Assembly (NCBI RefSeq): GCF_014529535.1
Contig: NW_023503493.1
Coordinates: 4,930,001-4,994,000 of the forward strand
Origin: Bradysia coprophila
Lineage: Eukaryota; Arthropoda; Insecta; Diptera; Sciaridae
Direction: 5' to 3'
Length of the DNA stretch: 64,000 bases
The position numbers were made by a program, and so were the translations under genes. The notes under the pieces were generated by a model. That model made no database searches. It was not told the DNA's origin and saw only the letters and a program-made list of their open reading frames with translations. Position 1 is the first letter of the stretch, and every line of letters begins with the position of its first letter. Shown here in pieces: positions 1-12,749 of the stretch.

Positions 1-358
1 AGTGCGGAAGGCATCATAAACGATTTCGATCGAGTGTTACCTATTCTAATGAACAAGTTCAGAGAGTTCGTAACAAATATGACGACAACCATTGGCAACG
101 ACCTCGTATGTAAGTGTAGTGAATAATGGTCTTAGTGATGTTGAATGTGCTTTTGAACGATTTATGAAAGAATTCAATACGGGCGATGGAAATGGTTTCA
201 AAATCAACACTGACTACGAATCGGTTACGAAAAGTGCGCAAACGCTGACCAATACGATATCGGGTGCGGCTTTATTCCGCGTGCATCAATCAGCCAGACC
301 TGATGTTCAGGACAGTACTAAATTTGGTATTAGATCACATACTCATTTGTAGTCACGG
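1..358 (+). other. Possible partial coding segment at the left edge, unidentified
   Basis: Frame 1 is open from the first base to about position 105 and is followed by a good 5' splice site (GTATGT at 106). A second open stretch in another frame runs from about 92 to a stop at 350-352, with ordinary-looking amino acid composition. I could not join the two with a convincing intron: the only clear acceptor (TTAG at 132-135) would leave a 30-base intron and a stop. It may be the last exon of a gene starting left of the window, or a decayed gene. No family recognised. Confidence 0.25.
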
Positions 359-590
359 CATCCGAAGCTTTGGTGAGGCCGTACTGTTACAACAAGAAAT
401 GAAATAGCGGCCAGAGCGTAGGTCTACTCAACGCTAATTTATAAGTTTTCGTTTCCCTTGCACTGTATGCTTTTCGTGTCGAAATCTTGTACTTCAATGG
501 CGTTATCATGCATCATACCGATAATAAAAGACCAAACACAAACGTTCACAAAGTTCACCGTCCATTATTGTCGCCTGGATTTTATTGAAG

Positions 591-1873
591 TTAAACAAAG
601 TCCAAGTTCCACAAACTCTCTTTACACTTTGAATACATTTCGGAGCAGTTAATACTAGCATTATGCGCCATATCATAATCACGTTCATTCGGACCGTGAT
701 AAACGGTATCTTCGTTCGGTACCGGCAAGCTGAATATCACTCTCATGATTTCTGCCACAAAACTTCCGGGCTTCTCATTCCCTTGTCGTTGACTGGTTTC
801 ACAGAGTGCTTTACGCAGACAATCAGATCCATGCACTCCACGACTAGAAGCGTAGTATTCGGTTTAATCACTTGTACACTCTCCTATGAACTATACGACT
901 TCGTACTTACGCATTCAAGAATTTCTCGATTTTTTTGTAGATTACGTGCCGCGTTGTGCGGTGATGGTTAGTGTAGAACCGATCAAATTTACTCGTTGGC
1001 GGTATGCTGCGTTTACCGATAGCCGCATATGCCAAATGTTTTTTCGTTGGTTTTCTGAATTTCTGGTACGAGAATTTCTTTCTGGCGAAGGGGAAATTTA
1101 CTTAGATGAGAGATTGGAGCACAAGCATCAGCAGTACATTTACCAGTAGTCGAACACCTATTATTTGTTCATCCATAAGATAGTTTGTCCGACTACTGCT
1201 AAATGCCCAAAGACTGGTGCGCCCACTAACACACAAACCTGGTACTGTCATCCCATGATGCTGATGATGAGAGTTTGTTACTTTGAAACACTTCGTTCCA
1301 ACTGCTCGAGTCTAGTGAATTGTAATTCCGATCTGGGTAGTCGTTCACCGACGTATCGGTGACATTTTCATCGATTCTCCGCTTCGGTTCATCATCATTC
1401 AGAAATTGATTTTTCAGAAAATCTTCATCGAATGGTTCGTGCGGCAATTGCCAAGCCATGGCACATGTAATTCCTAATTTAATATATGAAAAGTGTGGTG
1501 AAAGAGTACCATCAATTTTTACCCGGTTCATCACATGCGAAACATGGATCCAGTTGGATCCAAATCACAGTCACTGATGACTCACGAAAAATAATCAAAT
1601 TTTTTACCTAAGATGAAGAGATTGGTGAAGTCCACAACGCCAATGATCTGATCGTAAACTATCCCAAAATGTAAAATACGTCAGTCACAGGCCCAATCGA
1701 TCAATTTAATTTTTCTCTGTCCTAAACTCACCCAATTGCAGTGTACTTTCTTCGGGAAATGTAAGGTAGCGCCGTTTTCGCGACAGAAATAACTCTTTGT
1801 CCGTACAAACTACAAACGAATTGAAAACCGATGCTACGATTACGAATAATGATGGCCTAACCAGCGAAACCAT
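591..1873 (-). CDS. DM4/12-family secreted protein, five exons
   Basis: Spliced CDS on the minus strand: 1873-1732, 1658-1608, 1473-1239, 1081-911 and 843-591. It totals 852 nt, or 283 residues, and phases agree at every junction. No single exon looks like a gene alone. Residues 1-23 form a signal peptide. Next comes the family's hallmark RKRRYLTFP, and then a VYDQIIGVVDFTNL block in exon 2. Exon 3 starts with GITCAMAWQLP, the usual hydrophobic DM4/12 core. The C-terminal part has the Cys pattern GSDCLRKALCE and then NCSEMYSKCKESLW before the stop. The family (Pfam DM4/12, insect-specific) is secreted and its function is unknown. Exons 2-3 and the C-terminal exon are strongly family-like. The exon 3-4 join (donor at 1238, acceptor CCAG at 1082) is the least certain. 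I saw no second family member, although these genes often cluster. Confidence 0.82.
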
Positions 1874-2739
1874 ATTGCTATAAATCTAATGTCTAATTTT
1901 TGTGGACCAACGATATGTTCGATGTATGTTCGATAAGTGAAGAATTAAATGAAAAAAAATTGTTTTGTTAACAGTTCGAACGATGACCGACGAAATCATC
2001 AATTGTTACCACTATTTGTGTATGCGTGCCCAATAAGTGGTTGGGTAAACAAATTACGAGTATTCTGCAGTGGAAAGAATTGTATAACAGTAAAAGATGG
2101 TAAAAATAACTATTTATTGCTCGGGAAACATATCGGACCACAGTTAAATGAGACACGAGAAGAATACTTTCGTTTGTCAAATATTGTAATTATAATCAAG
2201 AGTCGTGTTACGCACTTACATAAAACTGTAACAGGCACATGAAAAATGAAATGAATCCGTTAAAGCAACAAACGTGGCACTAGTTTAATGATCACGATTA
2301 GTGTGTGACGAATATGTTTTCTCGAACTAGAACTTAAATTGGGTCGACAATCTGAATGAAACGAGTAATGGACCCAGATGATATTCATCGGTTTATTCAT
2401 GATGTGGTATCAAACAATCAAACTCTTCCCTTACCCACACGATTCGATTTAAATTAGATAAAAGAAGGCAGACGCTGTTTCGACCTTACGGTTCAGTGGT
2501 GCTCTGAGGCTAGAGTGATCTTGAAGTAGTCATCGTCAATTGTTTCCACTGATCCCTTCCCAAGGCAGTAGTAAACTTAAATAAGGTATGCCAATACCCT
2601 CTCTAGCAAACAAAGTACATTTATTAAGGTGGTAAAGACGTTGGCTTTGTAAAAAAAATGAAAATAACGATGCCAGTGTCTCATCCTCTATATTCGACAA
2701 TTCGGACTTTTCTACCAGACTGAAAAGATTTTTACGATG
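1874..2739. other. Intergenic; upstream of the DM4/12 gene
   Basis: AT-rich sequence that should hold the promoter of the minus-strand DM4/12 gene near 1880-2000. The open frames here show no family features. I see no clear repeat. Confidence 0.4.
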
Positions 2740-3235
2740 TTATTAATGAAGCTAGAATTGACTTAAATCATAAATCATAGCTCTTCATTTGGAGTTAAAA
2801 GTCATGTCTCTCATATTCTCAATTTTCAAGAGACGACTTTTATTGTTCATTTGGATGAAGCTTTGGAAAAATGGAAAAGTTTACATGATCTTCAAGCACC
2901 TTCTACCAAGCATTTGCATAGGAACTGGGATTTAATTAACACTCAACGAATAATGAAAGAGAACTTCAAGTTTACATCGAAAACGGACGTAGCACGTTTC
3001 GAAGCTTTACAATGTAAAGAATCAAATGCCTGGTTACATTCAATACCATCATCAAACATTGGAACAGTCATGGACAACAATACAATCCGAATTTGCATTG
3101 GCTTACGTTTAGGTTGCAATATTTGTTCCAACACACACATGCATATGCGGTTCTTTGGTGTTGCCTAATGGTTTACATGGATTGAGCTGCTCAAAATTGC
3201 AAAATTTCACCGACATATTTAGTACACTCTCTATG
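2740..3235 (+). pseudogene. Decayed fragment of the RLE-type non-LTR retrotransposon
   Basis: The translation from about 2851 to 3168 is closely similar to residues 193-290 of the retrotransposon ORF at 15.4-16.9 kb. Shared blocks include DEALEKWK, ALQCKESNAWLHSIPSSN and RICIGLRLGCNICS. Homology continues on both sides with stops and frameshifts: upstream from about 2750, and downstream to about 3235 with a broken version of the GLHGLSC block. It is an old copy truncated at both ends. No RT catalytic motif is present. Confidence 0.85.
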
Positions 3236-4095
3236 GAACAAGGCGTGGGAACGGGTGGGTCGACAACATGTTATTGCTGGAATCGATGGCAAATAGGTCA
3301 CTGATAAAGAATAGTTTGGGTGATACGCTTGATTTTTGGTCATTCTCGGGTTATGGGCATTCCAACCTCAAAAATTGTGTTTTTTCACCATCACAGAGCG
3401 GAAAGTAGTAAAAATTAAATTATAGTTTCTTCGGTAATTCGTCAGAGTATTGTATTCTGCACAAGACTCTCCATACAAGTCAATTCGCTAAAAATACAGG
3501 GTGGTCAGTATGATACTCCGAAATTGAAAAAATCGAATTTTTCTCATTTTTCGGTAGATTTGAGCCTTTCTTGAGCCTTTTCGGAATTCGTCTATTTCTA
3601 GTTATTCTGTGGCAAAGCTACTAAGATTAGCTCAAAATAGACGAATTTTCGAAATTCGAAATAAGCAACGACATTTGGCTTAATATGTTGTCTGGCATAG
3701 CAAAATACATTTTAAAAATAATGAAGTGACAGTTTTAACTATATTCTGAATTTCAGAATCTGAAAGGTAACAGAGTTTATAGATTTAATCGTGGCTCTTG
3801 GTCGCATACGAATTCGTTTCAATTTTCTTACTAACAATAATCAATTGATTATTTTTGAAAAGAATTCTGACGAATTCTGATTCACTGATGGCAAGCATAT
3901 TACCAGTACACCAACCGAGAGTCTATTACTTCATTTAATTTAAATACTTTCCGAGATTTAGAAAATAAAACCCTATTTGCCCCGGAAGTACATGCAATTA
4001 CCTTTCTAATGACACCCCACACGACACTGTACGGCTTATGTAACTGGATAAATTTTTGTAAGAAAAGTTTCAATTTTTTGTGAGCTGGTCAATTA
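3236..4095. other. Intergenic, no gene seen
   Basis: AT-rich sequence with short dispersed-repeat-like stretches. I could not assign any coding or RNA feature. Confidence 0.35.
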
Positions 4096-4098
4096 ATA

Positions 4099-4624
4099 TT
4101 CAGATTGTCGGATTAGCTCAATTAAAAGACAAATTTCTTAGTTTTGCCAATATTTTTCGTTCTCACTTCGAGTACATCATCAGGGCTGTAACAAAAACAT
4201 TTCGTTGATAAAAACAACATATTATAGCTGTAAACAGAGACACAGCATACCTATGTATAACTACATTCGTAACAAAATTACAAAACTGTCCATAACAATA
4301 TTGCTGTGCATGTTCCGTCTGTATAAAATACAAAAACAAGTCATAAGAAGATGCTACAATTTGCTGGGATATCCATTAGACTGCAATGTGTTTCGTAGTA
4401 ATTCGAAATTGTGTTCGTGGAAGTCATACAATTTTGTAATTTTGTTACGAATGTAGTTATACATAGGTACGCTGTGTCTCTGTTTACAGCTATAATATGT
4501 TGTTTTTATCAAGGAAATGTTTTTGTTACAGCCCTGATGATGTACTCGAAGTGAGAACGAAATATATTGGCAAAACTAAGAAATTTGTCTTTTAATTGAG
4601 CTAATCCGACAATCTGAATAATAT
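4099..4624. mobile_element. Foldback element with arms of about 190 bp
   Basis: The segment at about 4099-4285 is repeated as its reverse complement at about 4435-4624, with only a few mismatches. Matching parts include ATTCAGATTGTCGG at the left outer end with CCGACAATCTGAAT at the right, and TTACATTCG-type sequence near the inner ends. About 150 bp of spacer separates the arms. No transposase frame is present, so this is a non-autonomous foldback/MITE-like element. The target-site duplication is unclear because the termini are AT-rich. Confidence 0.8.
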
Positions 4625-6479
4625 GTAAGAAAAGTGCAAGTTTTCGGTTTTTGATCACCTCACACTAGCCACACAAGCTTCGAAGAATTTTTTTGAAACT
4701 GGTTTTGGCTTCTGGGGTCGAATAACTTACTGGGTCCATATAAAAAATTCAAACAGAAAATGCGTCCCATTTCGGTCTTCTGTTTGTCAGAAGAATCCCT
4801 CATCATACAACCTTTCATACAAACATTTTAGGGTATTTTCCGGCATACGAACCCTGACTTACAGTCAGTCAACAATAAAAGTTTCCGAAGAAATGTGCAC
4901 TCCTCGGCATTTCTTCAACAACTCGATGATACTCATGTCGGCGAATTTTCACCTCAATCCCATGGGAAACTGGAAACAAAATGAAAACTCCGTGCAATTT
5001 AGGTACAATATTTTGTTGTTTTTATTTCTAAAATATTTTTTTGATAGTAATTCCTACTACATTTACTCATTTTTCTTTTGTCGATTATTCCATGTCTCTT
5101 GATTTTACTCGCTAAACAGAATAATATTTTTCATTCATTTCATTGCTCATTAAAATGAATTATTTCGTATTTTCTACATAAAATGTTTGTTTTAATCATA
5201 AACCGTAATAATTAGTTAAATTGAGGATTATAAAGTAAAGATAAATTTATGGTTCGTATAACGCTAAATATTTTCTCATTCTTCTTCTTCGTATTCTTTA
5301 ACTTTCATTGATGAGTGGAAAAAGTTGCCGTATAATGTCTAACTTCTGCATAGTATATATAGTAGTATAAGTGTTTAACCATTCAATATTCACTATAAAC
5401 TACAATTTGATTCATTAATAAATTCATTTTGCAATAAATTGACCAAACAATCGAATCGCTCAATCAAATTACAAATCATAAATTGATAAGGAAATCAAAA
5501 TTACATAAAATTGTCGGCCCTATCGGATACGATTATAATAAAAGAAAAGTCTCCAATAAATTGGGATAAATTAAATTGTCTTACCCGATGAAAGTAAATG
5601 ATTCTATCCTCTAGTTATGTTTCACTTGTTCTACTAAACGTTACATAATATTGATGTTGTAGATCTATCCATTGGTTTGTTTGATTATTGACACATTCAA
5701 TTAAATTTATTTTTATTTTTACGACGAAAATTCAGTTTCATTCTATAAATTAATGCAATTCCTTCTCGCTGTATAATAATGTGAATTGCATTTTGGTTAT
5801 GTTAACATAACCCATATATCATAATGTTTGATTGATGTGGGTTGGCGGGAGAGAGAGAGAGAGAGAATAATGGGGTGTTGGGTTGAAAGTGGATAAATAA
5901 ATAACTTAAACAAAAAAGAAACGCCATGCACACATACACTCTCCTCGGTCGCATTAAACAACTAAACAAAATTCGATTTTTCCATTTTTCTTTTTTCGTT
6001 TCAAACTAATTTTACACCTGTAAGTCTCTATAATAATAACGTTTGCGTAACATTTAATTATCTAAACAAAATCGACGCACGAGAAAGTTCCAACAAATTA
6101 GCTTTCGGTAAAATAGCAAGTCACTTTTTTTTTAACACGACTGGTAACAGTTACCAGTGGTATACATTGCTTAGGGTATACAAAAATGTTCGAAGATTCT
6201 CGCCGCTCTTTCGCAAAATCTCATAGATAAAGTGAGAGAAATCTTTAACTCGTTTTCGATTGAAATCTTTAAATTCTTTCCGATGTGACAGTCGTATCAT
6301 TGCGTCTGTTACTCAATTCGTTTAACGGTCGCCTAGTGCCAAGCACTGTTATAGCTGTATTTCAAAAGTTTTAAGGTTATTGTTGGGATTTTTTGTCTTT
6401 TCGTCACAATTCGTAACATCACTGTGACGTTACAACTCTATTTCTAAGAATCATACATACAGTTACATGGTCTAATATT
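4625..6479. other. AT-rich intergenic region with a (GA)n tract
   Basis: Positions 4650-4880 belong to dispersed repeats also seen around 43.1 kb and, for 4795-4880, at 18.78-18.86 kb and 45.1 kb. A GA dinucleotide run lies at 5848-5868. The rest is very AT-rich with no supported gene. Confidence 0.45.
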
Positions 6480-6848
6480 TGTAAAACTTGCAAAATTCGG
6501 ACTTTGTTAAATTTCTCATAATTTCGTCAAATTTCGTTAAGTTTCACAAACTTTGCAAAATTTCGTTGAATTTCGTGAAATTTCGCAAAATTTTGTTAAA
6601 TTTCTCGAATTTCGTTAAATTTCTCGAATTTCGTTAAATTTCTCGAATTTCGTTAAATTTCTCGAATTTCGTTAAATTTCTCGAATTTCGTTAAATTTCT
6701 CGAATTTCGTTAAATTTCTCGAATTTCGTTAAATTTCTCGAATTTCGTTAAATTTCTCGAATTTCGCAAAATTTCGTTAAATTTCTCGAATTTGGTTCAA
6801 TTTCTCGAATGTCGTTAAATTTCTCGAATTTCGTTAAATTTCTCGTTG
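6480..6848. repeat. 19-bp satellite array, unit TCGAATTTCGTTAAATTTC
   Basis: About ten nearly perfect tandem copies of a 19-bp unit fill 6596-6845. More degenerate copies (TTTCGTTAAGTTTC, TTTCGTGAAATTTCGC and similar) lead in from about 6480. The unit is related to the 18-bp unit at 20.1 kb and 61.3 kb, but its 19-bp length breaks any reading frame. It has no coding potential. Confidence 0.92.
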
Positions 6849-7705
6849 AAACATCAGACATATGTTTAATTTACCCTCAATTGTCAGACATCACGGAGGA
6901 ATAAAAACTTAACGAATGACTTTGTCTTTGTTCAAAATTGTGGTTATGTTTAAGTACTGTTGCTTGTCCATCTTCAAGTACGTTTGATATGCTGTCGTCC
7001 ACGTTAAAAAATTCCATCCGCGTTACAAGATCTCATACAAATGAATGAACGAAACATTTAACGAAACTTAAGTTCAAGGTTTGAAAGTACCGTAACTTGT
7101 AGATGATCTATTCGAAACGAGGCTAAATGAATGCAAATTCATTTTTCTTATAATTCGCTAATGTTACATGTCCTCTTTCTGCATTTAACTGTTCATGATT
7201 CACCGTTTACCGATTAAGTAGTCCGTTGCTACGTAAAATAATGACCTACAAACACTTGAAAGGACATAAGGGAAAGGTCTGAAATTTCAAGATTTGTAAG
7301 ACATGACCAACGATAACAACGTTAACAAAAGATGGTACGGAGCGAATGTTTTCGTACTCAGACTAGCGGTAAAGCTGAAAAAGTGAAAAATTCAGGGTGC
7401 ACACGATATCATGGATTGAAGAACCACAGAGGCAGAATATGTATTAACGAGAAGTTTTACGAAATATCGTAAGATTTGAAGATAGACTGTCACACGCATA
7501 TCGTACTAGGCGAAGCTCTGCCTTATAATTCAGTGTTGTGAAATCCCTTGATTATTTCCCGATTCCCGCTAAATGAAACAGCACCCAAACTGTGTCTGCC
7601 GATCTTTAATTGAATGGCAGAAGACTTTCGCAGAGCACCCTCAATGGATTTGCATGACTGGCAACTCGACTGTAACAGATATTTAGAGCACAAGAACGGA
7701 GAAGA
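6849..7705. other. Intergenic, no gene seen
   Basis: No coding or RNA feature recognised. The short open frame near 7606-7794 runs through a dispersed hairpin repeat and is not treated as a gene. Confidence 0.35.
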
Positions 7706-7764
7706 GTTTTCGCGTGAAGTTTGTTGATCCGAGGCGAAGCCGAGGTCAATAAGGACGCGAAAAC
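7706..7764. repeat. Class A hairpin repeat, copy 1
   Basis: The left arm GTTTTCGCGT (7706-7715) is perfectly complementary to ACGCGAAAAC (7755-7764). The loop contains CGAGGCGAAGCCGAGGTC. The same loop lies between different but complementary arms at 50.54 and 52.7 kb. Confidence 0.7.
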
Positions 7765-8445
7765 GTGACTGAATGCACCGAAAAAATGTTTCATTGAAAA
7801 AAGGAACGGTTTTCGGCGCAGACGCCTGTAAAAACAGTTTTAAACTTTAGTTCTGACACATTTGTAGTTTCTCTTACTTGACAACAATTTTGTATTTCCA
7901 TCCACAAGCTAATTTGTCCATCATTTCCGCTGTTGAAATGTAGCGCACTTTCGTCGTCCGTCGTAGATTAAAATTTTAATTTTTCCCTCAAATGTCATGA
8001 TTTAGCTCGTAACAATTTCAATTTCTTTTCTTTTCCATCATTCAAAATGACTTGCGCATAAATATCGAATCTACGGGACACCGAAATGGTTTGTTGGTGA
8101 TTGAAGTTTGTCTACCCGAATTGGTTATCACACAATGAGCGATTGTGCAATCCATTTAGAATCCGTTGAACCGCGTAGATCGATTTCGAAATCGGGTTTC
8201 ACGGTTCGATGTAGAACAGAGACTGAGAGAGTGATAGAGAGAGAATGTAAACAAACTTAAATATTGAGATCGCGACAAACCCTTTCCATGTACCAACCAC
8301 AAATCCGTTTACACGGTAGAGTATATATATTGTTGGTGAGCAGCATTAAACAACAAAACGATTTTTTCACTTAACCAAAGAATCTTTCCACCTACTCAGG
8401 TGACGCGAGTCACAACAGTCACAACAGTTTTTAAAACCGTTCCAT
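7765..8445. other. Probable bonus 3' UTR and intergenic sequence
   Basis: Lies just downstream of the bonus stop codon on the minus strand, so part of it should be the 3' UTR. I did not find an unambiguous minus-strand AATAAA. No other feature recognised. Confidence 0.35.
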
Positions 8446-11400
8446 CTACTGTACTATGGACACATCATCATCCGTGCGAATTCGTTTGGCACTCGTTCCG
8501 GTATAAATGTCTGGCTCGTCGGCAATAATGTTCGTTGAGTTGTTGCTCGCCGCACTGTAGTGAGGCAACCATTTGGCCAGCTGCTGTTCGAAAAATTCGT
8601 CCAAATATCGTATGCTGGCGTAGACCTTTGAATCCTCCTGCAATTGCGCATGGAAATTGAGCGTGTGATTAGAGATACAGTTCGCGAGTTCGTTTGTTCG
8701 ATTGTCAACACTCACTCGATAGAATAGATAAACGTTGCGGAATATCGAACGAACATCGTTGATGAACGCGTTTACGTCTTTGTAGTGGTCATTGTACATG
8801 GGGTCCAGTTTCGAACGGATTATCTCGAGCGACATTGGGCTGGAAATTTGGAAATTTTTTGTGAGAATTTCCCGTTTCAGTTGGGCTTTGACAACTAGCC
8901 CATTAATCCGTTGCTCGTTTCAAAAAGGTAAAAAAAGGCCAAGGACTCACCTGGTGATGATTTCATAGTACGCAGTGTTAGTAATCGGCTCCAATTCCCG
9001 TATCGGTAAGCTCTGTTCGTACTGACAGTACAGCTCGAGACAAATTCTCTGAATAATTTTCAATTCATTGCTGGTCAGACCGCTGTCTCGTTTCTCACCG
9101 ACGGGATCTGTGAAAGAAGGTTTCGCTGTTTAGATTCACTGTCGCTGAGACAAAAAATAAGAAAAACGTTTACCGATGGGTAGCTCAGCCAGATTAACAC
9201 ACAATAAGCACTGCCACGTTTCACTTTCATCTGGCAGCGAACTGATGTTCGGAATATGACAATTCTGATGGAATACTTTGGGGCACTTGTCGCAACACAT
9301 CAACTCACCACCGTCCAAGCAGACAGCGCACCAATCTTCATTCGGATCGTCTTTCTGACCGCTTTTGTCGGCTAAAAGATTTGGTTCGTGTCACACATCA
9401 ATTCTCGTTGTCATTTTACGCACAAAACTTACCATCGGCCGGTAATGTTAAATCCGTCGACGAATGTACTTGCGGCGATGTCGTTTTGCCTCGCCCTTCC
9501 GGTAGAACCTGTACGCCATTTGAATCCAGTTTGGCTATCGTTGCCATCAAATCATTTACCGACTCTTCGCATGCCTTGTCTATCGAATCGGTAAAGTCTT
9601 TTGCATTCTGTTGATGTCAAAGGTGAATTTGGTTACCGGGAAATGTTGAATGGATTTTTGGTGCTGAGAACTTACGTCATTTGTACTGGGACTTGGCGTT
9701 TTTGGATTGGTTGATGTGACATTCGGTGGAATATTCCCGGACATACCTTGACCATTGATCGATATTGCTTTCAAACTGTTGGGTGACTTGAGGGATATTT
9801 TGAAGGAGTTTTCGTTTTGACGATTACCGAATTGCATCAGAGGACTCTGAGAAGGACCCGCCATTCCTGTATACATATTGGTAGAGGCGTTGAATGCGGT
9901 GGCGTTACACAATTTATATTTTTCGCTCAATTACCGTTATGTTGCCGTGCTGATTGGGGAATATGCCATGCATGGGCCGGTGCCTGCATTTGCAATTGAT
10001 TTTGTTGTTGCTGCTGTTGCTGTGACTGTACATGATTACCAAATCCCGCTTGCTGTTGTTGTTGCTGCTGCTGTTGCAACTGTTGTCCAGCGAAATTCTA
10101 CCCGAGCAAATGATTAACGGCTGTTCAACCAAGTGACACGAAAGGCAACAATAAAAAAACTTACATTTTGCATCATCGGTTGACGCATTGCAGCCTGTTG
10201 CATGGCATTCGCCTGTACGGCACCCATTCGCATATTTGGAAAGCGTGGTCCGTTCATGAAACTGTTCTGGTTCGGATTCTGTTGCGTCGAAAATGCCGAA
10301 TTTTGTGGACCTTGTTGCATGAATGGTGGTCGCAGCGGTCGCAACGCTTGTTGTTGTTGCTGTTGCTGCTGCTGTTGGTGATTCGGTTGCATTTGTTGCT
10401 GTTGCTGTGGATGTGGCTGTTGCATGGTCTGTTGCATTCGTTGACCCTGGCCGGGTGTCATATTAAAATTTGGCGGTGCTTGATTATAGCCACCGCTAAT
10501 GTGTTGCTGATTCTGTCCGGCTGCTGGCCCTTGGTTTAATAAACCTCGTAAGCTTATTTCTGATTTTGTTTCAATTTCGAAAAGAAATTTGGTTTTTTGT
10601 TGGATTTTGTTACAGAAGATAAAGAAAGTGTTTCGCATTATTTACCCATGTTTTGAGGATGTGTGGATGAGCTAACGTGTGGAACTACTTGACGCATTGG
10701 ACCGGGACCCATGTTGGGGAATCGAACTGTTATGGCAAGGAAATTAGTAAAAAAAGAAGAAGAAAAATTGGATATCCGTGCGCACATCACACGTGACACT
10801 TACCGAATGCATTGTTAGCGTCTTGCGTAAACGGTCGATTGATCTGAATATTAAACTGTTGCGGCTGAGGTGGTGTCGTATTGTACATCGGTGGACTGCT
10901 GTGAAAACCGGGTTGCTGCACAACATTCATCGTTGGCTGAATGTTCGTCGGTTGATGTAGTCCCGGTCTCATTCCCGGCGGAATCATGTTCGGACTTGGT
11001 TGCTGTCGTGGTGCTCCTGGCGAAGCTGTCGGTGGATACGCTTTACCATCAACAATAATCGTTCCCAGTTGCGCGATCACTTTTTGCAGCTCTTGCACCT
11101 GACTCAATTGCACCTGGATCCGGACTGGAATTTCAGGATTCGGAATGTCGGCTCTTTGGCACTTAACTTTTTGCAGATGACGTGATAAGGTCTTTTTGCT
11201 GAACAGGACAGCTGAATCGCTGCCGTTGTCCAGTGCCGATTGAACGAAATCGATGCAATGGTCGGTGTGACCGGAGAGTAGTTGCAGGGCGTCTTTCTTC
11301 TCATTCAGCACTTTCAGTTTACTGTCACAGACTTCGTTCAAACGTAGAACGAGCTGCTTTCCGCGTATGTTGACAGTGTTTGTGATTTTGAGGACCATGT

Positions 11401-12403
11401 CCGTGATTTCCTTTACCAGTTCCTTCTTCTTCTCAGTTATCATGTTCTGGCGATCGTCAATGACCTAAACAAATTTGGTTTTTGGTAAAGGAAACTGTTG
11501 GTTGATTGGGTGTCAGTTCAACTGTATTTACCTTCATCGCACTGTTGAGCAACACCCTCTTGTAAGTTATTTCATTCAACAGCGAACTCAGACTGTTTCG
11601 TGTCTCTGCAGCTATTTCGTGAGCAAATTTGTATTTGTGATCACGATGGTCGACCAGTTGACAATCTCGGCATGTCAGTTTGTCGCAGGTCTCGCAAAAT
11701 AACGACAGCTTTTCCTAAAATTGCCAATCAAATCAAATCATTTCCCCGTCCCACAAACAACATTAGTTTCGCAAATATTTACTTGTGGATGAACGGGACA
11801 CATTAAACATTTCTCTGTTCCGGCAGCCAATTGATTATCCACCGCAGCCTCTTCTTTCGTCTTGATTGTGTGATCTTTTGTGATTTTCAAACGTTGATGG
11901 GCTTGCACACAATTGTCACAGATGAACTCCGAACATTCGACGCACCAAGACGTCGCCGACGCATCATCCGAACAACTGCTACATTTGATCACCGTTTTGG
12001 CATCCGATTCGGCCGAATTTTGTGAATCTTCGTTGGCATTCTGTTCGATAATGAATTGATTTTCGATGATGTGCTCGAACTGGCTGGCCATGCTACAGGT
12101 GGGACAGTGTAGCACCGGTGAAACGGATCGATCGAGTTCGGAGAATTTCGATGATACGCAACGGCCGCATGATACGTGAAGACATTCGAGAATTTTTGGT
12201 GCATCGGCAGCTGTTAGTGTTTCGGAACACCACACACATTTGGGTGGTATGGGATCGCCGGTGTTTGTGTTTTCGTCAACCTGCAATTATACAAAGGGAT
12301 GTAGCATCTGTACTTGCTCTTAGGCATTCACATTGAAAGTTCATTCGGTGCAACAGACGTCCACAGAGGTTAAATTCGCAACCTGAGACGTTCGCTGTTT
12401 CAT
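8446..12403 (-). CDS. bon: Bonus/TIF1-family chromatin co-regulator (RING, B-box, PHD, bromodomain)
   Basis: Minus-strand exons: 12403-12383, 12280-11783, 11714-11532, 11464-10804, 10726-10646, 10544-10165, 10097-9935, 9866-9676, 9607-9433, 9371-9174, 9107-8951 and 8839-8446. They total 3102 nt, or 1033 residues, in phase throughout; Drosophila Bonus is of similar size. Domain order is TIF1-like. A RING of CxxC pairs spans residues ~20-70. Two B-boxes lie at ~105-200 and a coiled coil at ~205-330. A long Gln/Pro/Met-rich middle has CAG/CAA runs. A PHD finger (WCAVC, LMCCDKC, HQNC, WQCLLC) lies at ~795-845 and a bromodomain at ~870-1000. TIF1 proteins read histone tails and act as nuclear co-repressors or co-activators; the RING suggests E3 ligase activity. 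The first exon (seven residues) is the weakest call, though its phase fits. The gene is divergent from the LRR gene. Confidence 0.93.
10340..10438 (-). repeat. CAG/CAA-rich polyglutamine tract within bonus
   Basis: The sense (minus) strand carries clustered CAA and CAG codons, giving an uninterrupted run of about ten Gln followed by mixed Gln/Met/Pro. A second Gln-rich block lies at 9995-10085 in the next exon. Mixed CAA/CAG usage is typical of coding polyQ in flies and slows slippage. Leu-rich open frames on the opposite strand are shadows of these tracts. Confidence 0.85.
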
Positions 12404-12749
12404 ATTGTTTTTACTTCCAGGAGATTAGACTAAAAAATGTCAGACACCGTAGTTTGCACCAATTTCATTGGTGATGGAACAGAGTCGGTGACGAATTTGT
12501 TGAAATTTCGAAAGTTTGTTACTACAGGCAATCACGTCATATGATACGACCGGCTTCAAGATAACGCATTATTAGAAATTTCTGAGCTTACTTTATCTAT
12601 CGCTGGAAAGCAATAAATGAATCAAATTTGATCACACACCGTATCCCTCGCACCGCTAATCAGTAGACAATTCAAGCGAACAAAATCGATTCCAGTTTGA
12701 TTTCACTTGTGCTAGTGGAAGGACGTGGACAAAGACAACGGAGGAAAAT
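12404..12749. promoter_or_regulatory. Divergent intergenic region between bonus and the LRR gene
   Basis: Only 346 bp separates the inferred bonus start codon (minus) from the LRR protein start (plus). Both promoters and 5' UTRs must therefore lie here, unless bonus has an extra upstream exon. No clear TATA box was identified. Confidence 0.5.

Noticed and set aside
1949..2242. 97-codon plus-strand frame upstream of the DM4/12 gene
   Set aside because: No domain, no splice context, AT-rich composition.
6596..6845. Regular 19-bp repeats as a CRISPR-like array
   Set aside because: There are no spacers between units, and the genome is eukaryotic. It is a simple satellite.
10168..10539. Leu-rich plus-strand frame over bonus
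   Set aside because: Antisense shadow of the Gln-rich coding tract (CAG/CAA read as CTG/TTG).
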